Shown piece by piece: positions 1 through 13,420 of a stretch of DNA of 64,000 bases. The DNA is from Anthopleura xanthogrammica (taxonomy: Eukaryota > Cnidaria > Anthozoa > Actiniaria > Actiniidae): positions 4,591,501 through 4,655,500 of the forward strand of contig OZ025207.1 of NCBI GenBank assembly GCA_964019055.1. Reading direction: 5' to 3'. A model generated the notes under the pieces. It was not told the DNA's origin. It ran no database searches and was given only the letters and a program-made list of their open reading frames with translations. Each line of letters opens with the position of its first letter. Within the stretch, counting starts at the first letter, position 1. Made by a program: the position numbers and the translations under genes.

Positions 1-194
1 CTATTGAGTCTTGATGATGACTTTAGCCAGTTTGAACTAATGGAGCCATGGAGATTCTTAAAGCTTGAAGAAGCTGCAAATGATTTTATCCATTGGTGCT
101 GAAGTGCTTCTTCTGAAGTCATCCTTTTCTCTGCTTCCACAACCAATAGCTTATCAATGAAATCTTTTGCCATGTCAGAGACATCACTCCATGG
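1..194 (-). CDS. PSKH1: PSKH1-like kinase, next coding exon (truncated by window edge)
   Basis: Reverse-strand exon starting after the acceptor TTTTAG at 195-200. It reads in phase 0 as PWSDVSDMAKDFIDKLL, then RMTSEEALQHQWI, then AASSSFKNLHGSIS, and runs off the window. It supplies the end of the kinase domain (subdomains X-XI) and the start of the C-terminal tail. The AASSS.KNLH.SIS stretch directly after the kinase domain is characteristic of PSKH1 rather than of general CaM kinases, and it decides the subfamily call. The junction ...KCE|PWSD reproduces the continuous family sequence, supporting the intron at 195-5122. The remaining tail and the stop codon lie outside the window. Confidence 0.9.
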
Positions 195-340
195 CTAAAA
201 TAAAGAAAAAGGGAAGCATAAGACACTAGCATATGAGTAGCATGTGTATTAGTGTGTAACAACTTCAAATTTAGCATTACCCTAAAGCAGTGTCTGGGAT
301 GAGCAAAGTCAGGACATGGCTAACTCACGGATCGAATTGG

Positions 341-505
341 AATTTAGCGTGTTAGGTTTTGTGAAGAGTGGAAAACCAGAGTACCTGGAGAAAAACCCTC
401 AATTCAAACTCTAAAAAAACTCTACCCACATGTGATGCCCAGTCTGAATCAAACCAGAGAACCCAGAGGTGAGTGCACTACTGCTACGCGGTGCTTGATT
501 CCCCA
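341..505 (-). mobile_element. tRNA-derived SINE fragment, degenerate
   Basis: On the minus strand the segment contains the block GGGTTTTTCTCCAGGTACTC followed by TGGTTTTCCAC, shared with the copies at 20165, 21486 and probably 19095. The tRNA-like head, at the higher coordinate, is badly decayed here (only a remnant of the gcggtg...gagtg region). Family membership is by eye only. Confidence 0.5.
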
Positions 506-1574
506 TTATTAGTCATTAAAATATTAGTAGTAAAAAGCAAAAGTCTTCAAATATGTCAAAACAATACCAAAATCCTCATAACATAGGTATCTATCATAAC
601 TATTAAAAAATTTTGAACTCACAACTTTTTTTTCTCCAGTTATTGCACTTTTCATTCACCCTAAATTTATCATCAGGGAGGCTGCTTCAATTATAAATTA
701 TGAACTTGGCTATCAAATTGTTATTGATAAGGTCAGGCCTATAACTGCATGGTGGGTATAACCTTTCAAATATGCCGTCAAGAACAATAAAGTCAAACTC
801 AACCCTATTAATTGCCTTAGTAACAAAGTTAAGTTCTGTCTACTCTACTGAATAAGCAAACTTAAAACTTTTTGTACTAAAATGCCACCACTAATACAAT
901 AAGCAAACAGATTAAAATAATAAGTCATTTTAGCATTATTTTTGTGATTTGATTTTTCTAACACCAATCTTTTCCTAAGAAACTAAATATTTATTAGGAT
1001 CTCTGTTGACAGATTCTTCGCATCTAGCATTGTCAGAAAATGAATTTTCCTTGATCCTAACCAGATGGAATTATGCCATTAATATTGATCATATCATAGA
1101 TATTTCCAGAATGATAAACTTCCTCCGTGAGAATGAGGATAATAAGTGCTAATTGCCACTACCCACAAACCTTGGGATCTGAAGTAAAAACATTGGCATT
1201 TATGTAGCTATTCAATTATAATACCTGGCTGTCAATACTTTAGAGCATAATGTAGCTTGTATGACAGTTTGTCGTGGGCCATAAAAAGGTCATCCATGAC
1301 ATACCAATGGCATAACAGATTAAAGAAAAGCTAAAACCAATTTTAAGGTCATAGAATTTTTTTTAAAGAAAAAAAATATAGCTTCTTTCAAGAAACAAGA
1401 ATATAAAATATTAGAAAATTCGATAATATATATATGTATATAAGATTTATTTACTGGGGCTAAGGGAAAGAAGCTGAGGGAAACATCAGTAAACTTGAGG
1501 TTTCAGTAAATAATGTTATGTTATATATAAGAGTCAAAGAACACAACCAAGAGAAATAAAACAAACCAAATGTT

Positions 1575-2240
1575 GTTACTGTGCTATGCACCGTACCGTG
1601 AACACTGTTCAAAAGTTTTTGATATTTATTTGACATATTTTGAACAACTTTGAACTATGCTCTTTACCACTAACCAATAAGGTATTGGCGCTTCACTTTG
1701 ATGCTTCGAAGGGTGGAGTTTGAACATTTAAATTCACACAATTCAACATTGTTACATCAATATATAAACTCTACCTATCGAAAAATCAAAGTGAAGAGCC
1801 AATACCTAATTCACCTTTTCAGCGCTAGGCTTTCATGTGGTGAATAGTGTTATGGTCACCAAAAAGTTCGGACATTGTTGTTGAATTGCCATACGATCGT
1901 ACTAACTTTTGTACAATTTATCGGCTTGATTTGTTTATTCTGTTCTCAACATTTTAGCGAAACTATCTAAATACTTTATTTTTAAAGAAGTTTTGCTAAC
2001 AGTTTGAGAACCAAATAAACAAATCAAGTCAATAAATTGTACAAAAGTTAGTATGATCGTATGGCAATTCAATAACGTCTGAACTTTTTGGTAACCATAG
2101 CACTATCCACCACATGAAAGCCTAGCATCGAAAAGGTGGACTGGTTAGTGGTAAAGAGTGCAATTCAAAGTTCTCAAAAAGATGACAAAAAAATCTAAAG
2201 CTTGTGGAAATGCTCACAGTATGGCACATAGCACAGAATA
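1575..2240. mobile_element. Long inverted-repeat (foldback) DNA element
   Basis: The two halves are imperfect reverse complements. Matching blocks include TGCTCTTTACCACTAACC near 1659 versus its complement near 2139-2162, and a second block of about 130 bp (about 1813-1950 against about 1995-2137) containing the complement pair GAATTGCCATACGATCGTAC / GTATGATCGTATGGCAATTC. The outer ends carry TGTGCTATG at 1580 and its complement near 2227-2235. There is no internal coding capacity, so it is a non-autonomous element. The left arm is interrupted by a second element at 1681-1806. Confidence 0.75.
1681..1806. mobile_element. 126-bp MITE nested in the foldback element, TAA target duplication
   Basis: Terminal inverted repeats of about 43 bp begin GGTATTGGC and end GCCAATACC (about 85% matched by eye, including CTTCACTTTGAT on both sides). 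It is flanked by TAA at 1678-1680 and TAA at 1807-1809. Removing it restores the continuity of the surrounding arm relative to the opposite arm. A three-base TAA/TTA duplication with ends starting GG is typical of PIF/Harbinger-type elements; that assignment is inference. Confidence 0.75.
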
Positions 2241-2613
2241 CATTACATTCCAAGTAAAATCACTAGTTCCGGTTTTGATATTCCAAGGTGAATAAATGTA
2301 TCGTTTGCTCAGAACTGTTGCCAGGAAATAGTAAAATTTGATGGCTATAATGTGGCACCCTCTTGGCAAATTAGGAGAGAGAGAAAACTGACTTTGACAC
2401 TAGGCGTATAACTATATATGAATATACAACCATATTTCGCGCGAAAACTTTGACCCTTTTTATACATGCAGATATTTCTAAAGAAAAGTTGAAGGGGCAA
2501 CCGGTGAATGGTAATCAGTGATTAGTAATTGCACGACAAGGAAATGGGTCAAAAACTTTAAGAAAAAGGTACACAGTTGAATCATCATCGGAAGAGCTTG
2601 AATCCATGACTGA

Positions 2614-2722
2614 ATATCCAACTTCCGAGATATGCTTCACTTGTCATGGACAAAGGTTTCAATGTGAGGCTTAGTGCATAGTGTGACAAGACAAGCATAT
2701 CTCGGACGTGTGCTATTGGATT
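2614..2722. repeat. Small imperfect inverted repeat
   Basis: Arms CTTCCGAGATATGCTT (from 2620) and AAGCATATCTCGGACG (to 2708), extended imperfectly outward by ATCCAA / TTGGAT. Probably a short MITE remnant in the PSKH1 intron. Confidence 0.5.
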
Positions 2723-5122
2723 TGGTGGTTGTTGGATTAATATGACCATGATAGTATGACCACAGTGCCTTTCGGTCGTGCAATCACCAATCAAATATCA
2801 CAATTTGCCGTTCAACCTATTTTGAAATAGTTCTATATACAAGTATATAAAATATTATTTCAGAAAGCCCTAGTGATAGACAATTCGAAAAAAAATATCA
2901 GAGATGATATCCTATAATTTCTGATATACTGAATATTAATATTGTTATTCATCATCATCATCTTCATCATCATTATCCATAAATTATTTGATGCATGAAA
3001 ATTATTTCAAGGAGTTATTTTGAATGATGCTCCTCAAATTATTGAGTCCTATTTGAAATTTGAAGAAGATTTATGGCAAGAATAAGCTTTTATTTCCAAT
3101 ATTTCTGGTTTGAGTCATCAATAATTTTGGCATAAAAAACACAAGGTAATTTTGGTGTATTTGGGAGCTCTCAACTTATTTGCTTAGGGCAACTCATAAA
3201 AGGTTTCATAAGCTTTTCCATGAGGGTAGTTCATTCAATAGTTGTAAAAACATCTTATTGTTATGACTTATTATCTGGGACTATCTTTTAATGACCATAA
3301 TTTCATTAACTGCTTCTACTCCGTCGATACATAAGCTGATCACAAACCATAAGTTTCCTCAATCCCCTTTAGGGATATATGCCATTTATGTCTTCATAAA
3401 CTAATGAAGCATAATTTGGCATGCTTGTAAACTAGAAAGAGGTCAAACGTAATGACTTATGAGATTGTAGTAATGTTTGCTGAACACTTTATCAGGTATT
3501 ACTTTATAAAAATACCAAGTTGAGATTGCATGTCAGAAAGAAGCTTTTGTTTGGAAACCTCACAAATAACAAAGGATATTAAAGGAAATAGTCTTCATTC
3601 GTGAACACCACAACTTGACAAGCCTCAACACAAGATTTGATAGCCTAATAATATCTAGATCATTTGAATTGCTGCCAGAATAACGCAGAAAGTATTTTCA
3701 GATAAGACAGAAGACAATACGTATATTTAAGGCAACAAAAATACTTCAAATTTCTTGCTTTTATCTATTACGCCAATCAATGTTCCATCGTGTTCGCATT
3801 GTAGAATAACACGATCTTCCTTAACGAATTCGAAACGTAAACATTGATCACGAAACGACAATAAATGAACTCCACAAGATCTTTTTTCTGTTTATTTACT
3901 TTGAGCCACAAATATGCACAAACTATGTGCCTTATGTTTATTGAATTACCAGCTTGATCAAGTTGTAGTCTTAAGTAGAGTTCACTAGCCGTACAACGAT
4001 TGATATAAATTCGAAACGTTGAATTTTTGTGTGTACTTGAAGCTATATTTATCAAGGAGTAAAATAATGTTTTAAGCGCGACAAAAAAAGCATTAAGGTT
4101 AAGGGATCTAAACTGGACATCACTCGCGTAATATGAGTTCATCCATTGACGTCTCAGTAGGACACAGACGATGCAAAAGGAAACGAGTTCAAATACCTAA
4201 CATGGTGAAATCTTATCTACCTTACAAGGATCACAACACTCATTTGTGTCGACTATTGTGTAAAGGCAGTTTTAGGTTAACTGTGGTCGGGGAAAAAGTC
4301 GAATCGTAAGAAGAACTCTCATGGGCATCACTTTTTAAGGAAATTCTTGATTATAAAAATCTAGCGACCGGAAGTTTACAGAATTGTGAAACGAAGAAAT
4401 CTGTTTTCACAGAGCTTTCAAGAGAAACATATCTTGAGATTTGTTTTTTTCATTTCTAAGGTATTGAATATATTTTGCACAAGTAAGCAAAAAGAATCCA
4501 AAATATTCGAAGGATAATCGAATTTTTAAGGTAAAATCGCGTGGTCTGAAATCGTTTAGTTTAGAACGTTCCAGAGTAGGCAGTGTGCGCATTCTTGACA
4601 GACAATGGATCTTTTCGGGGGCAGTCACCTTGGTGTAATTACCCTGGCACAACAAGGGCGAACAAAATGAAGCTAACACTGTAGTTTAAACCACTTTCAA
4701 TGTGAGGTTGATTCTATTCAGCGAGGCGTAGGTCACAATTCTTGTTCATGATATTCTATTTGTTACTCTATTCACGAATAAATAATCTAATCGACAATCA
4801 ATGCGGAGTAATTGAGCACGAAAAAATGCCGTGGTCCACTGAAGCATTCCCATGGATAAAAACAATAAGCTGGAGCTGGGATCTCCGGGACTTAATCAGT
4901 GAACAAGGCACCTTGCAGGTTCTAAGGGAGTTATTTTCTTCTTACCCTGGATACATACTACGTAGAGGCATAACAATGAAACGTAAATAAAATTAACAGA
5001 TATGTTTTTGACATGAATAGGACGAACTCTGCCTTCGCATATAAACAGGTCAAAATAACCTGTCCAATTCTTTCACGATTCGTCTCGAATCACGAAACGA
5101 TTCAAAAATAAATCTTACCTAC

Positions 5123-5977
5123 CTCGCATTTGTAGTTGTATTTTGCCTTCATAATTGCTCTATATAGACGTGTATTGTTATCGTCGGCAAAGGGCAGAGC
5201 ACCGCAAAGTAGAACATATGAGATCACTCCAATAGACCACATATCGACAGCGTTAGTGTAAGATCTCCTCATCAGAATTTCAGGTGCGATATAGTCTGGT
5301 GTACCACACGTTGTATCCATAGTACTGTCGTCTGGATTTTTCCTCAATTTCGATAAACCAAAGTCAGTTATCATGATTTTTGAGTCATTACCAGGGTGAT
5401 AGTAGAGCAAATTCTCTGGTTTAAGATCGCGATGTGTAATTCCAAGAGAATGAAGGTATCGGACTCCCTCTAGCACCATATACAGGACATGCGTCCCGTC
5501 CTGCTCAGTGAAACATCCTCGGCTGACGATTCGGTCGAACAGTTCGCCGCCCGTAGCCAACTCCATTACTAGGTAAACTTTATCCCTGCACTCGAACACT
5601 TCATAAAGACGTACTATATAAGCATGTTGAACCTTTCTCAAGACAGCTAGTTCTGATTCAAAAGCTTTTTTACCTTCTCTAACCTCCATCATCTTGATCG
5701 CATAAGGTTGTTTGGTGACCTTGTGTTCCACTCGAACAACTCTACTAAAGGCGCCTTTTCCAATGAGTGCCTTAATGGCATATTTTTCAGTAACTCGTAC
5801 ATCAAATCTGGCTCTAAATTTCGCGCCTCGAACTCCCTTTTCTGTAAGTTTCCGTTTTACATTATTCCTGTGTTCACTCCAGCGAGTTTCACGTGACCCT
5901 TCGGGTAACAAAGTTGGCTTTACAATACAATCTGACGGTGTTTCATTGAGAACTTTCTTGCTACTACCACAGCCCAT
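5123..5977 (-). CDS. PSKH1: PSKH1-like serine/threonine kinase, first coding exon
   Basis: Encodes the N-terminal 285 residues of a Ca/calmodulin-dependent-kinase-group protein kinase matching protein serine kinase H1. Visible motifs, numbered from the chosen Met: glycine loop IGKGAFSRVV (72-81), VAIK-type lysine in YAIK (K95), alpha-C glutamate in FESEL (E109), catalytic HRDLKPEN (182-189), DFG (205-207), CGTPDYIAPE (224-233). All catalytic residues are present. An upstream in-frame ATG exists at 5983, but the second Met gives MGCGSSK, a Gly2/Cys3 acylation signal like the MGCG start I recall for vertebrate PSKH1, so 5977 is preferred. PSKH1 is described at Golgi and other membranes, which fits that lipid anchor. 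The exon ends in phase 0 after ...YNYKCE at GAG|GTAGGT (donor 5122-5121) and joins the exon at 1-194. The segment between residues 10 and 55 is short and diverged compared with the human protein. Confidence 0.93.
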
Positions 5978-6145
5978 CCTCATTTTACCAGTTCCTCACT
6001 AGAAAGGAACGAAATCTGTATATTACATGCCATATGTTGGCTACAAACCGACCTACTTTCGTAAACCACGCAATGCATGTCGTTTGTAAACTTTCCCAAT
6101 GTCAATAACAGACACAATATTCCTCAAAGGCAGGCTATCTCCAGA

Positions 6146-6177
6146 TGACGTCACTTGGATGCAGAAACTCAACCAAT
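6146..6177. promoter_or_regulatory. Candidate PSKH1 promoter: CRE and CCAAT box
   Basis: A palindromic full cAMP-response element TGACGTCA lies at 6146-6153 and a CCAAT sequence at 6173-6177, 169-200 bp upstream of the chosen PSKH1 start codon. The arrangement resembles a TATA-less housekeeping promoter. Function is inferred from position and sequence only. Confidence 0.4.
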
Positions 6178-9100
6178 CAGAACGATCTATTGGGGATTTT
6201 TAACACTCGTGATTGGTACATAGAAGAACAATGAAACCCTTCTCAAAGAATATCAATTATCCACGACTACTAAACAGCAAAAGACCTCACACCATGAGCA
6301 CAGTAAACTCTCAGTACACAACAACCCCTAAATACAAATCCAAGGGCACTGCAACAACGTTTGTAAGTGACCTATTTTACACTTTTATAGTTCCTAATTT
6401 TTCCAGAATTAACTGAAAATTTCTTAGCTGCTGAAGTAACTTTTCCTAATGCCATATGTATACCCCTCTAAATCGTCCCATCAATCCGACCACCCTATAA
6501 CGTTTCGAAAGCCGCTGAAATTCTTCGCTACCCAGGTGTACATTATCGCAGATTCTAAAATAACCGAAAAGTGTTCGTGTATAATACGTAGTTGGGTTAT
6601 CTTTGAGAAAAAATACCTATGAACTTTTGGAGTTGACTTTGTCAACTGCTGTGAAGGGGATTACATGGTTCTTGAAGGACGTCCATAAAACAAGATACAA
6701 GGGAGTAAAACAAACTACAAGAGAACGACAACTACAATCGTGTTTTCTGAGCAAACAGTTTAGAAGACAAATCCCTAGTCAAAACGGACCAACTTATTCG
6801 CTTGGTTTCAATATGGCCAAAGGAAATACTTTTCTCGGGGTGTTTTTGTATCGCAGCCTTTGATGTTCTTGAGCCAAGATAATTAAAATTCCTTGTCAAT
6901 CAATAACTGGATTAATCTTCGAAAATACTTTTTAGCAGCATTAAAATAATATTGCAAAGAAACACAGCCCTCTTGAGCTCTCAGTAGGCAGCGAATGTGT
7001 TCCTTGTTGTTGTTCATGTGTCTTTTTAGCCCGTAGGTAAAATTCAAAACTCATGGAATTGACCAAGGTGTGACGCATCCATATTTGACCTCGCAGGCCC
7101 CATTTTGATGCGCTTTGTCAACAGCTCAAAACACTTTCTTTTGAGACTAAAGTTATCCTTGCTGAGAATCAATTTTCGATGCCTTCTTTTCATGCTCCCG
7201 AAAAGTTTGGAGAAGCGAGACGAGAATGAGGTAACAGCAAAACTTTAAGACTTTCTGTCGATTTTTTGATTTCATTCAATTTTTATATTCCAATTATTTG
7301 ACAATGATCAGCCAACACCCCCTCGGGCATTTCCCGGATGACCCTCGGGCCTTTTACATCCCCCTCTGAAGGTTTTCCCGGTGGCGCCCGGGTATTTAAC
7401 TCTTGAAACCCCTACAATACGAAGATTGGTTTTGATACGTTTGCACCGGAAAAATGCCCCTTTGAGCGATCAAATTCTAGCCACCAGGGCACCATTTGAA
7501 TTAAATCATTTCAAAAGGCCGAGCGGAGAAGATGTTTCACTAACAGATCCTAGATCAGAGTCGTAGGGTCACCTTCGCTGATGATTGTGAAATTTTAGGC
7601 CACGAACATGCGAGCCCTGAGGCAAGAATCTGATCCATGCGGTTGACGCAGAGGTGAAATTTATTTCATGTTCATATCAAAAATTAAGAAACTGGAGGTT
7701 TGAGGCCATGATACCCAGCGAGCCTTCACAAGAATTATTATCGGCGCGAAAATAAAGCGGACGATAAAAGGATCCTCATGTAAAATAACTTTTGGGGACC
7801 GTTTTAAGGAATTTTTTAGAATATTTTTTCCCGGGTAATACAAAATATATGTGTGAATTGATCTCAAAGAGTAAAATAAGTGGGTTTTTTTCCGTGACAC
7901 ATTTGTATGAGAAAACATTTTGTACTTTTTCCGAGTCTGTTTTGATTACAGACAAACACTACATAAATAGGAAATATTGTGACCATTTACCATCTCATAT
8001 CTGTATCTTTCTCTACTTGTACTATTAGCTTTACAATTGTAGTTATCGAGTAAGTATCGCGCGCGAGTACCATTTAGAGTACAAGGGAAATTTGAAAAGT
8101 GTTCATGATGATTAAGGAAATAAATATTATGTTTGTAAACAACAACGTGATGTCTCTGTAGATCACGTTCCCCGTTGCGGTTTCCTGCAAACATCCTCGT
8201 GATCATCAACTGGTGTTCAACAAACTGAAGATGACAGCACCAATGCTACTCCATCGAGGCCTGCGTAGCATCCACCATATACTACGTGCTACCATCAATC
8301 CGATCTTGGCCGGATGAGAATGTGGTCGACCAGATTGGATTTCCTTTGGCATGTGTTCACTAATATGTTCATTCCCTATCCTATCTCTACCCCTACCCCT
8401 ACCCCCCTCAGTTAAGCCCCCTCGTAGTTTCCCAAACTTTCACTAAACAAGATAGTAGTCTGTAACGAAACTGTTTGAGTTTGTTCCGTCAGCACTTTGG
8501 AAATCCTATCTTAAAACTTTCCCAATTGTATGTGCATGCAAGTGTTGAAACATAAACGTTTCCGACTAAACTTTTGTGAAGGCGGATTTCCGTAATATGT
8601 AGCAACACAGCATTAAGAAAATTACGCCCACCAGCACTCAGTGCGGTCAAGGCCATCCCTGCCGTGTTTAACAATGTTTTTTAAGTCCCCCGTCGGCAGA
8701 ACGGAAAGCCGGATATTAATTTACCCTACTACACGCAGTTACGGACACGCGCGGGGTATCATCTTGGACTCAATGAGAGACCATTTTTTGGCTCAACTCA
8801 TTTGCAGGCCGTGTAAGAGTTCCTTCACTGATGTTACGTAAGGTGGACCAGACTGCCGAAACTCGGAAATCTATCTTTCTATGTTTCCTGTTGATATCAG
8901 AAACTCAATTTGCACCAGCCTGTTTTGCAGAGGGTTCCTCTTTTCACTCCCTCTTCTCTGAGAGACATCGGCGATATAAACCTAACCTCCCTTCTCTGAA
9001 CTAGTCATTTAGTGGTACCTTGCACTAATCACGATTGATACGATAGGGACAAGGAATAGTGATCTCTGCCAAGTACTGCCAAAACAAATCATTTCTCTTA

Positions 9101-11729
9101 CAAAATTATACATACGATTCCCTGAAATCTGTCATGATGGTCAGGATTTGACAAACAAAACACAGATATAAACTCGATTTCTTCTTCCTTTCTTGACCAT
9201 GTCACTGAATAACCTTTTTACTCAACATTTTAGTCATGGGTGAGTTGGAACCAATTAAACGGACTATCAAGTTCAAAAACTGGTTGTAACTTGTTTGGCG
9301 TTGGAATGGAGCTGAAAACACGGAGCGCGCGGGTGAAATAGTTTGACGAAGATGTACTGTGGGTGACCTTCGCTATCTGTCCATGTGGTTAGCGCGGCAC
9401 TTGCGGCACTTAACTTGTCAAAACAGAATTAAATGATAATTTTTGAAAGCATAAAAAGTGTTTGGGCAATAATTCGAGAAGAAAATAGCAAACAAGGGCC
9501 ATGCCTCCATGAAATACTTTTGTACAAAAGGGTTGCATGGAGGGAGGAAACAGAGGGAAGAGACGAACAATGCTTTCAAGGATCTGACGAGAGGAATATT
9601 AATAGCGATTTAATAGTTGGAACTTGATAACAACAACTTTTAGATTTTGACTATTTTTCAGTAGTGGCGAAATTGTAAGAAAAATGATAAAAGCGTTGTA
9701 CTAAGAAAATTCAATATTAACTTCTTGCGTGGCTGATAGTTTTCCTGACGAAGAGTTGGATAAGGATGCTAAAAAGCTCTTTGTTCTTACTCCGTTTCAC
9801 CGACTTCACTCTAATATAAATTGCATAAGCTGCTCTGGCTTGCTTGCTTGTACAAGTTGCTCATAGAATAATGAATTGCTGAACTTCCTTTTAGTACTTT
9901 ATAATTAGCACTCGAGAAGATGAAAAAAAACTTTCCCAATTCGAATTAAGTTATTTTTTTATGGGCGGAGGAACGACTTTAGAAGTTGGAGAGGAGCAGT
10001 GTTCAGTATATTGTACAACGGGCTTTTATCACAGTCAGCGGCCATGTTTATTCCCATGACAGCAAAAACCTTTGTTTAGAACGTTCTGAAACACCTCAAA
10101 GCGAGGGCGAGGGGACCTCGAGATATTCAAAACCAGTATTGTTTCAACAAGACTGGTCGCGTGATGAAAGCGTAAGTACACTAGATTTATACCTTTCCCC
10201 ATCCTCCAAAACTCTTACACGCGCATGATTTGCAAAGCTTGATATTTTAGAAAACCATTCGACACAATTTCAATAATCCGAAAGAACCCTCGCAATAACC
10301 TACTTCTGTAATTCAGGGCCTCATAAAAGGAATCATAAAAAAAATCTCATGGTCGATCTCGCCCATCCTTACCCCTCCCCTCCCCTCTTCCGATAAGAAC
10401 AGGGCCACAGCAAGGGGAGGGCTGGGGCTTAAGTCCCCCCCCCCAGTTTTTCTCAGAAAAGTAAAGCAAGTATGGGATTAAATTTTCATTTTTTCGTGGT
10501 AGCGTGTTGCTTTGTACCCCCCCCCCCCCCCCCCAGTTGTTCAAGGCTTGCTACGGCCCTGAACTGAGCTAGTGTCTTGTTAGCTAATGCATGATCTAAA
10601 CAGCATTCGTTAAAGAAAAGGAGTAATGGCATGACCTGAAATAACTCAAGATAGATAGATAAATGTATTGCCATATTTAGAATTTTTTTTCAAAATGCTT
10701 CAAATTAGAAATCTCAGTCATAATACTGATACACCTTTTTTGGCTTGGGCGTAATGTTTTCCCATTTCAGACCACCTGTCATTCTCTTAAATAAAATTCT
10801 TGGATTTTTCTTGTCATGCGCAACCGTTAAAAAAGTAGTGATACTCTAGGGAATAACACGAGGTCTGAAATAAGGAAACATATAATATGCCCAAGCCTAA
10901 AAGGTCTATTGCCGGAATAAGAGATGCGAGTCCAAGCAGACCTGCTGCTTGACTGAAACCGTTTGACTGAGTAATCTTATATTAGTGTTTCACATTGAGC
11001 CCAACATGTTAGGATAATTAGTGCGGCTAGACTCCGCTACTCCAAGAACATGAAACCGAGGCTATTATAAGAACGGATATATGCCTGTAAAGATGGTCTC
11101 GGTGATACCCGGAGAGACGTGACTGCCAAACATTAATCTCGTTTAAATAATCTAATACTTGGAAATATAACCGCTCTGAGCCTACTTGACTCTTCAAGCG
11201 GTGGCAAATGAAATATGTACATTTCCGTCGTTTTATGGAAAAAAATATTAAGACACAGCACGTACGACTGCAAATTACACCACAAGGTCCGAACTCTGCC
11301 AACTTCAAGTAGATGAACTTTGATTGTCGACGGAATCTTGCGTCTTTTTACAGGAGAACTATTTTTCCTTCTTGTAACGCTGGAAATAGATCAACAAAAA
11401 TAGACTGACGCTGTTGTTGATAATATCAACGGTGTGGCTTTAATTGACGGGCGGACGCGGACAGAAATCTCTTGGGCTTTACAGCCCAGGTCATTAAACG
11501 ATCGATTTCTTCATGTTTTCTTCTCTTCATGTTGAAGTCTAACGTCTCTAACCGTGGGCCACTGGCCTGTATAGTTAGTTTGTGATCAGTTCCTGAAGAG
11601 GATGAAATAATAAGATATGTCGGCCATTTTACACAGGTATTCTAGATGCGTCAACACTGAGCTAACTGTATAATTCTCGATTGCTTTTCATTAAAAGAAA
11701 CGCTCAAAATAGATTAGTTAGACAGTGGT

Positions 11730-11865
11730 GTATATTTAGGGGGTGGTAACAGGGTGCCCGTGATCCCCCTACTAGCTTGGAATTAGTCGGTTAGCATAGC
11801 AATGGTGCATCTTGATTTTGTGCCCCCCCCCCCCCCCTTTCTCCCGTACCCGAAATCCTAGGTTC
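11730..11865 (+). repeat. Dispersed repeat with poly(C) segment, copy 1
   Basis: Shares an ordered series of blocks with 19515-19655: a gg..GGTaACAGGGTG start, then CTAGCTTGGA.TTAGT, GGTTAGCATAGCAA, GGTGCATCTT, a run of C, and AAATCCTAG. Two copies with the same internal order indicate a real repeat family. No coding capacity and no clear terminal repeats were seen, so the class is undetermined. Confidence 0.6.
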
Positions 11866-12673
11866 TAAACAATCGTTGTCTAGTGGAGAATGAGCTAAGG
11901 GGAGGATCGGGGAAGGAAGCTCGAAGTACTTTTACAATTTCTTCGTTGAACACATCCTTGACTTAACGCCTGGTAATTACAGCGCTTCCAACTGCTGCAG
12001 GTCTCTGCAACTAGTCAAAATAAATAGTTACAAGAGAGTACGTGAGGCCTTTCACGACCCTGTCAAGTAGTTCTCTACCAAACACCCTAAACCGCAAATC
12101 AAGTTATGGAAAACTTTAGACTTCGGCATGACTTTACCCACATTTGACCATTCACCTCCCAAGGTAATATACAATGTAATTACAACTTTCCTGCTTATAC
12201 TTTAGTATCTTGCATTTAATGCGCTTTTACGCTGAGGACTGGTAATTAGTCTTCGTAAGGGAAATCGGAAGGTTTTCTAGGGTCAACGTTGAGGAGGGCT
12301 CCAAAAAGAGTTGACAATTGTAATATCTTTACACAGGTTTTAACTGTCAGCTAAACTAACATCTTTAGACTTAGCCCTACCTTAATCCTGCCACAATTTG
12401 AACGACCTGAGATTTATTGAATATTTTCCTTGTTTCAGTTTCTACCAATTAAAGACTTTATAATCAATCATTACCGGGGAAACAGGGTGGCAAGGCGGCA
12501 AAACAGATAAGCTTCAAGAAGTGTTTTGACAGATCCACTTCAGAGTATTCGAACATCACTTGAGTCTTCGCATTGTTTGTCCTACACGTCTTGATTGTGA
12601 GCAAAGTACACTGAGAGGGCGCTTCACCGAAAGGTTAAAAATATTGTTGCACGATTTGATCTTCGGGAATTAT

Positions 12674-12812
12674 TGGCAGTGCAAAGTACGAAAAAATGGG
12701 CGCATCCCCAAATAGCTTGAAAATATTAACACGTTTTCATGATGAATGGGGAAAAGTGACAGTGCAAAGTACAAAAATAGGCGCATATCTCCAAACAACT
12801 TAAAAATACAAA
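12674..12812. repeat. Two-copy tandem duplication (~86 bp period)
   Basis: CAGTGCAAAGTAC...GGGCGCAT.CCAAA.A.CTT.AAAATA occurs at about 12674 and again at about 12760 with substitutions. Confidence 0.55.
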
Positions 12813-13420
12813 AACTTTCTCAATATGATTTTACGCTTTCTTCGAGGTTTATAAAAGGGTCGCAGCCGTAAAATTGCAAAACGCTGTACACACTTTTAAG
12901 TAAAAATTTATGTAAGGCATGAAAATACACAGCGAAAACTGGCTTAATCCGATTTGTCCAGGACCTACAGAAGAACCAGATAAAAAAGTTTTCTTTCTAA
13001 ACAGAAAAAAAGTTGCAATAAATTTGGGCAGCAAAAATGCCACTTAAAAACAGCAACAGAAAGTCTTCCCAATATAATGGTGCGTGCATGGCTCTCTTTC
13101 AGCGATTTCCAGTTGCTTCAGCCAACGTCCACGCTTTACCCTTTTTCCGCCTTTTCAATTTCCGTTTTCCGCTGTTTTAGTTTCCTGGTTTCGCCGCGAC
13201 ACGTTTATAACATCATTTCAATCACACTAAATTATAATGCACTAGTGGCCCACATCTTAGTTTTGATGATGATAGCTTTTGCCTTTATCAATGCCGATGT
13301 AACCCCTCTACCACAAAAAGACACCCACATAGAATTCAAGAAGTATTTATCCACAGCTAGGTTAAACAAAGGTCATATAAAAGGGAGTTGACTGGAGTTT
13401 TTACAGTATGCCTATAAAAC

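Larger units (their letters stand above)
195..5122 (-). other. 4.9 kb intron of the PSKH1-like gene
   Basis: Bounded by GTAGGT (5122) and TTTTAG (195-200). Short open frames on both strands (for example 2585-2794, 3777-4142, 4407-4679, 4742-4990) show no recognisable motif and are treated as chance. Identifiable content: a SINE-like fragment (about 341-505), a nested inverted-repeat element (1575-2240), and a small inverted repeat (2614-2722). The remainder is AT-rich unique-looking DNA. Confidence 0.8.
6178..13420. other. Gene-free stretch
   Basis: No open frame here shows a recognisable domain or convincing exon boundaries. Contents noted: C-rich tracts at 10431-10443 and 10517-10534, a dispersed repeat copy at 11730-11865, and a direct duplication at 12674-12812. 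Otherwise nothing identifiable is seen. Confidence 0.6.

Noticed and set aside
5708..6002. Plus-strand frames opposite the PSKH1 exon
   Set aside because: Antisense shadows of the kinase coding sequence.
9433..10228. Open frames at 9433-9627 and 9986-10228 (+)
   Set aside because: Short, no recognisable motif, no splice context supporting coding use.
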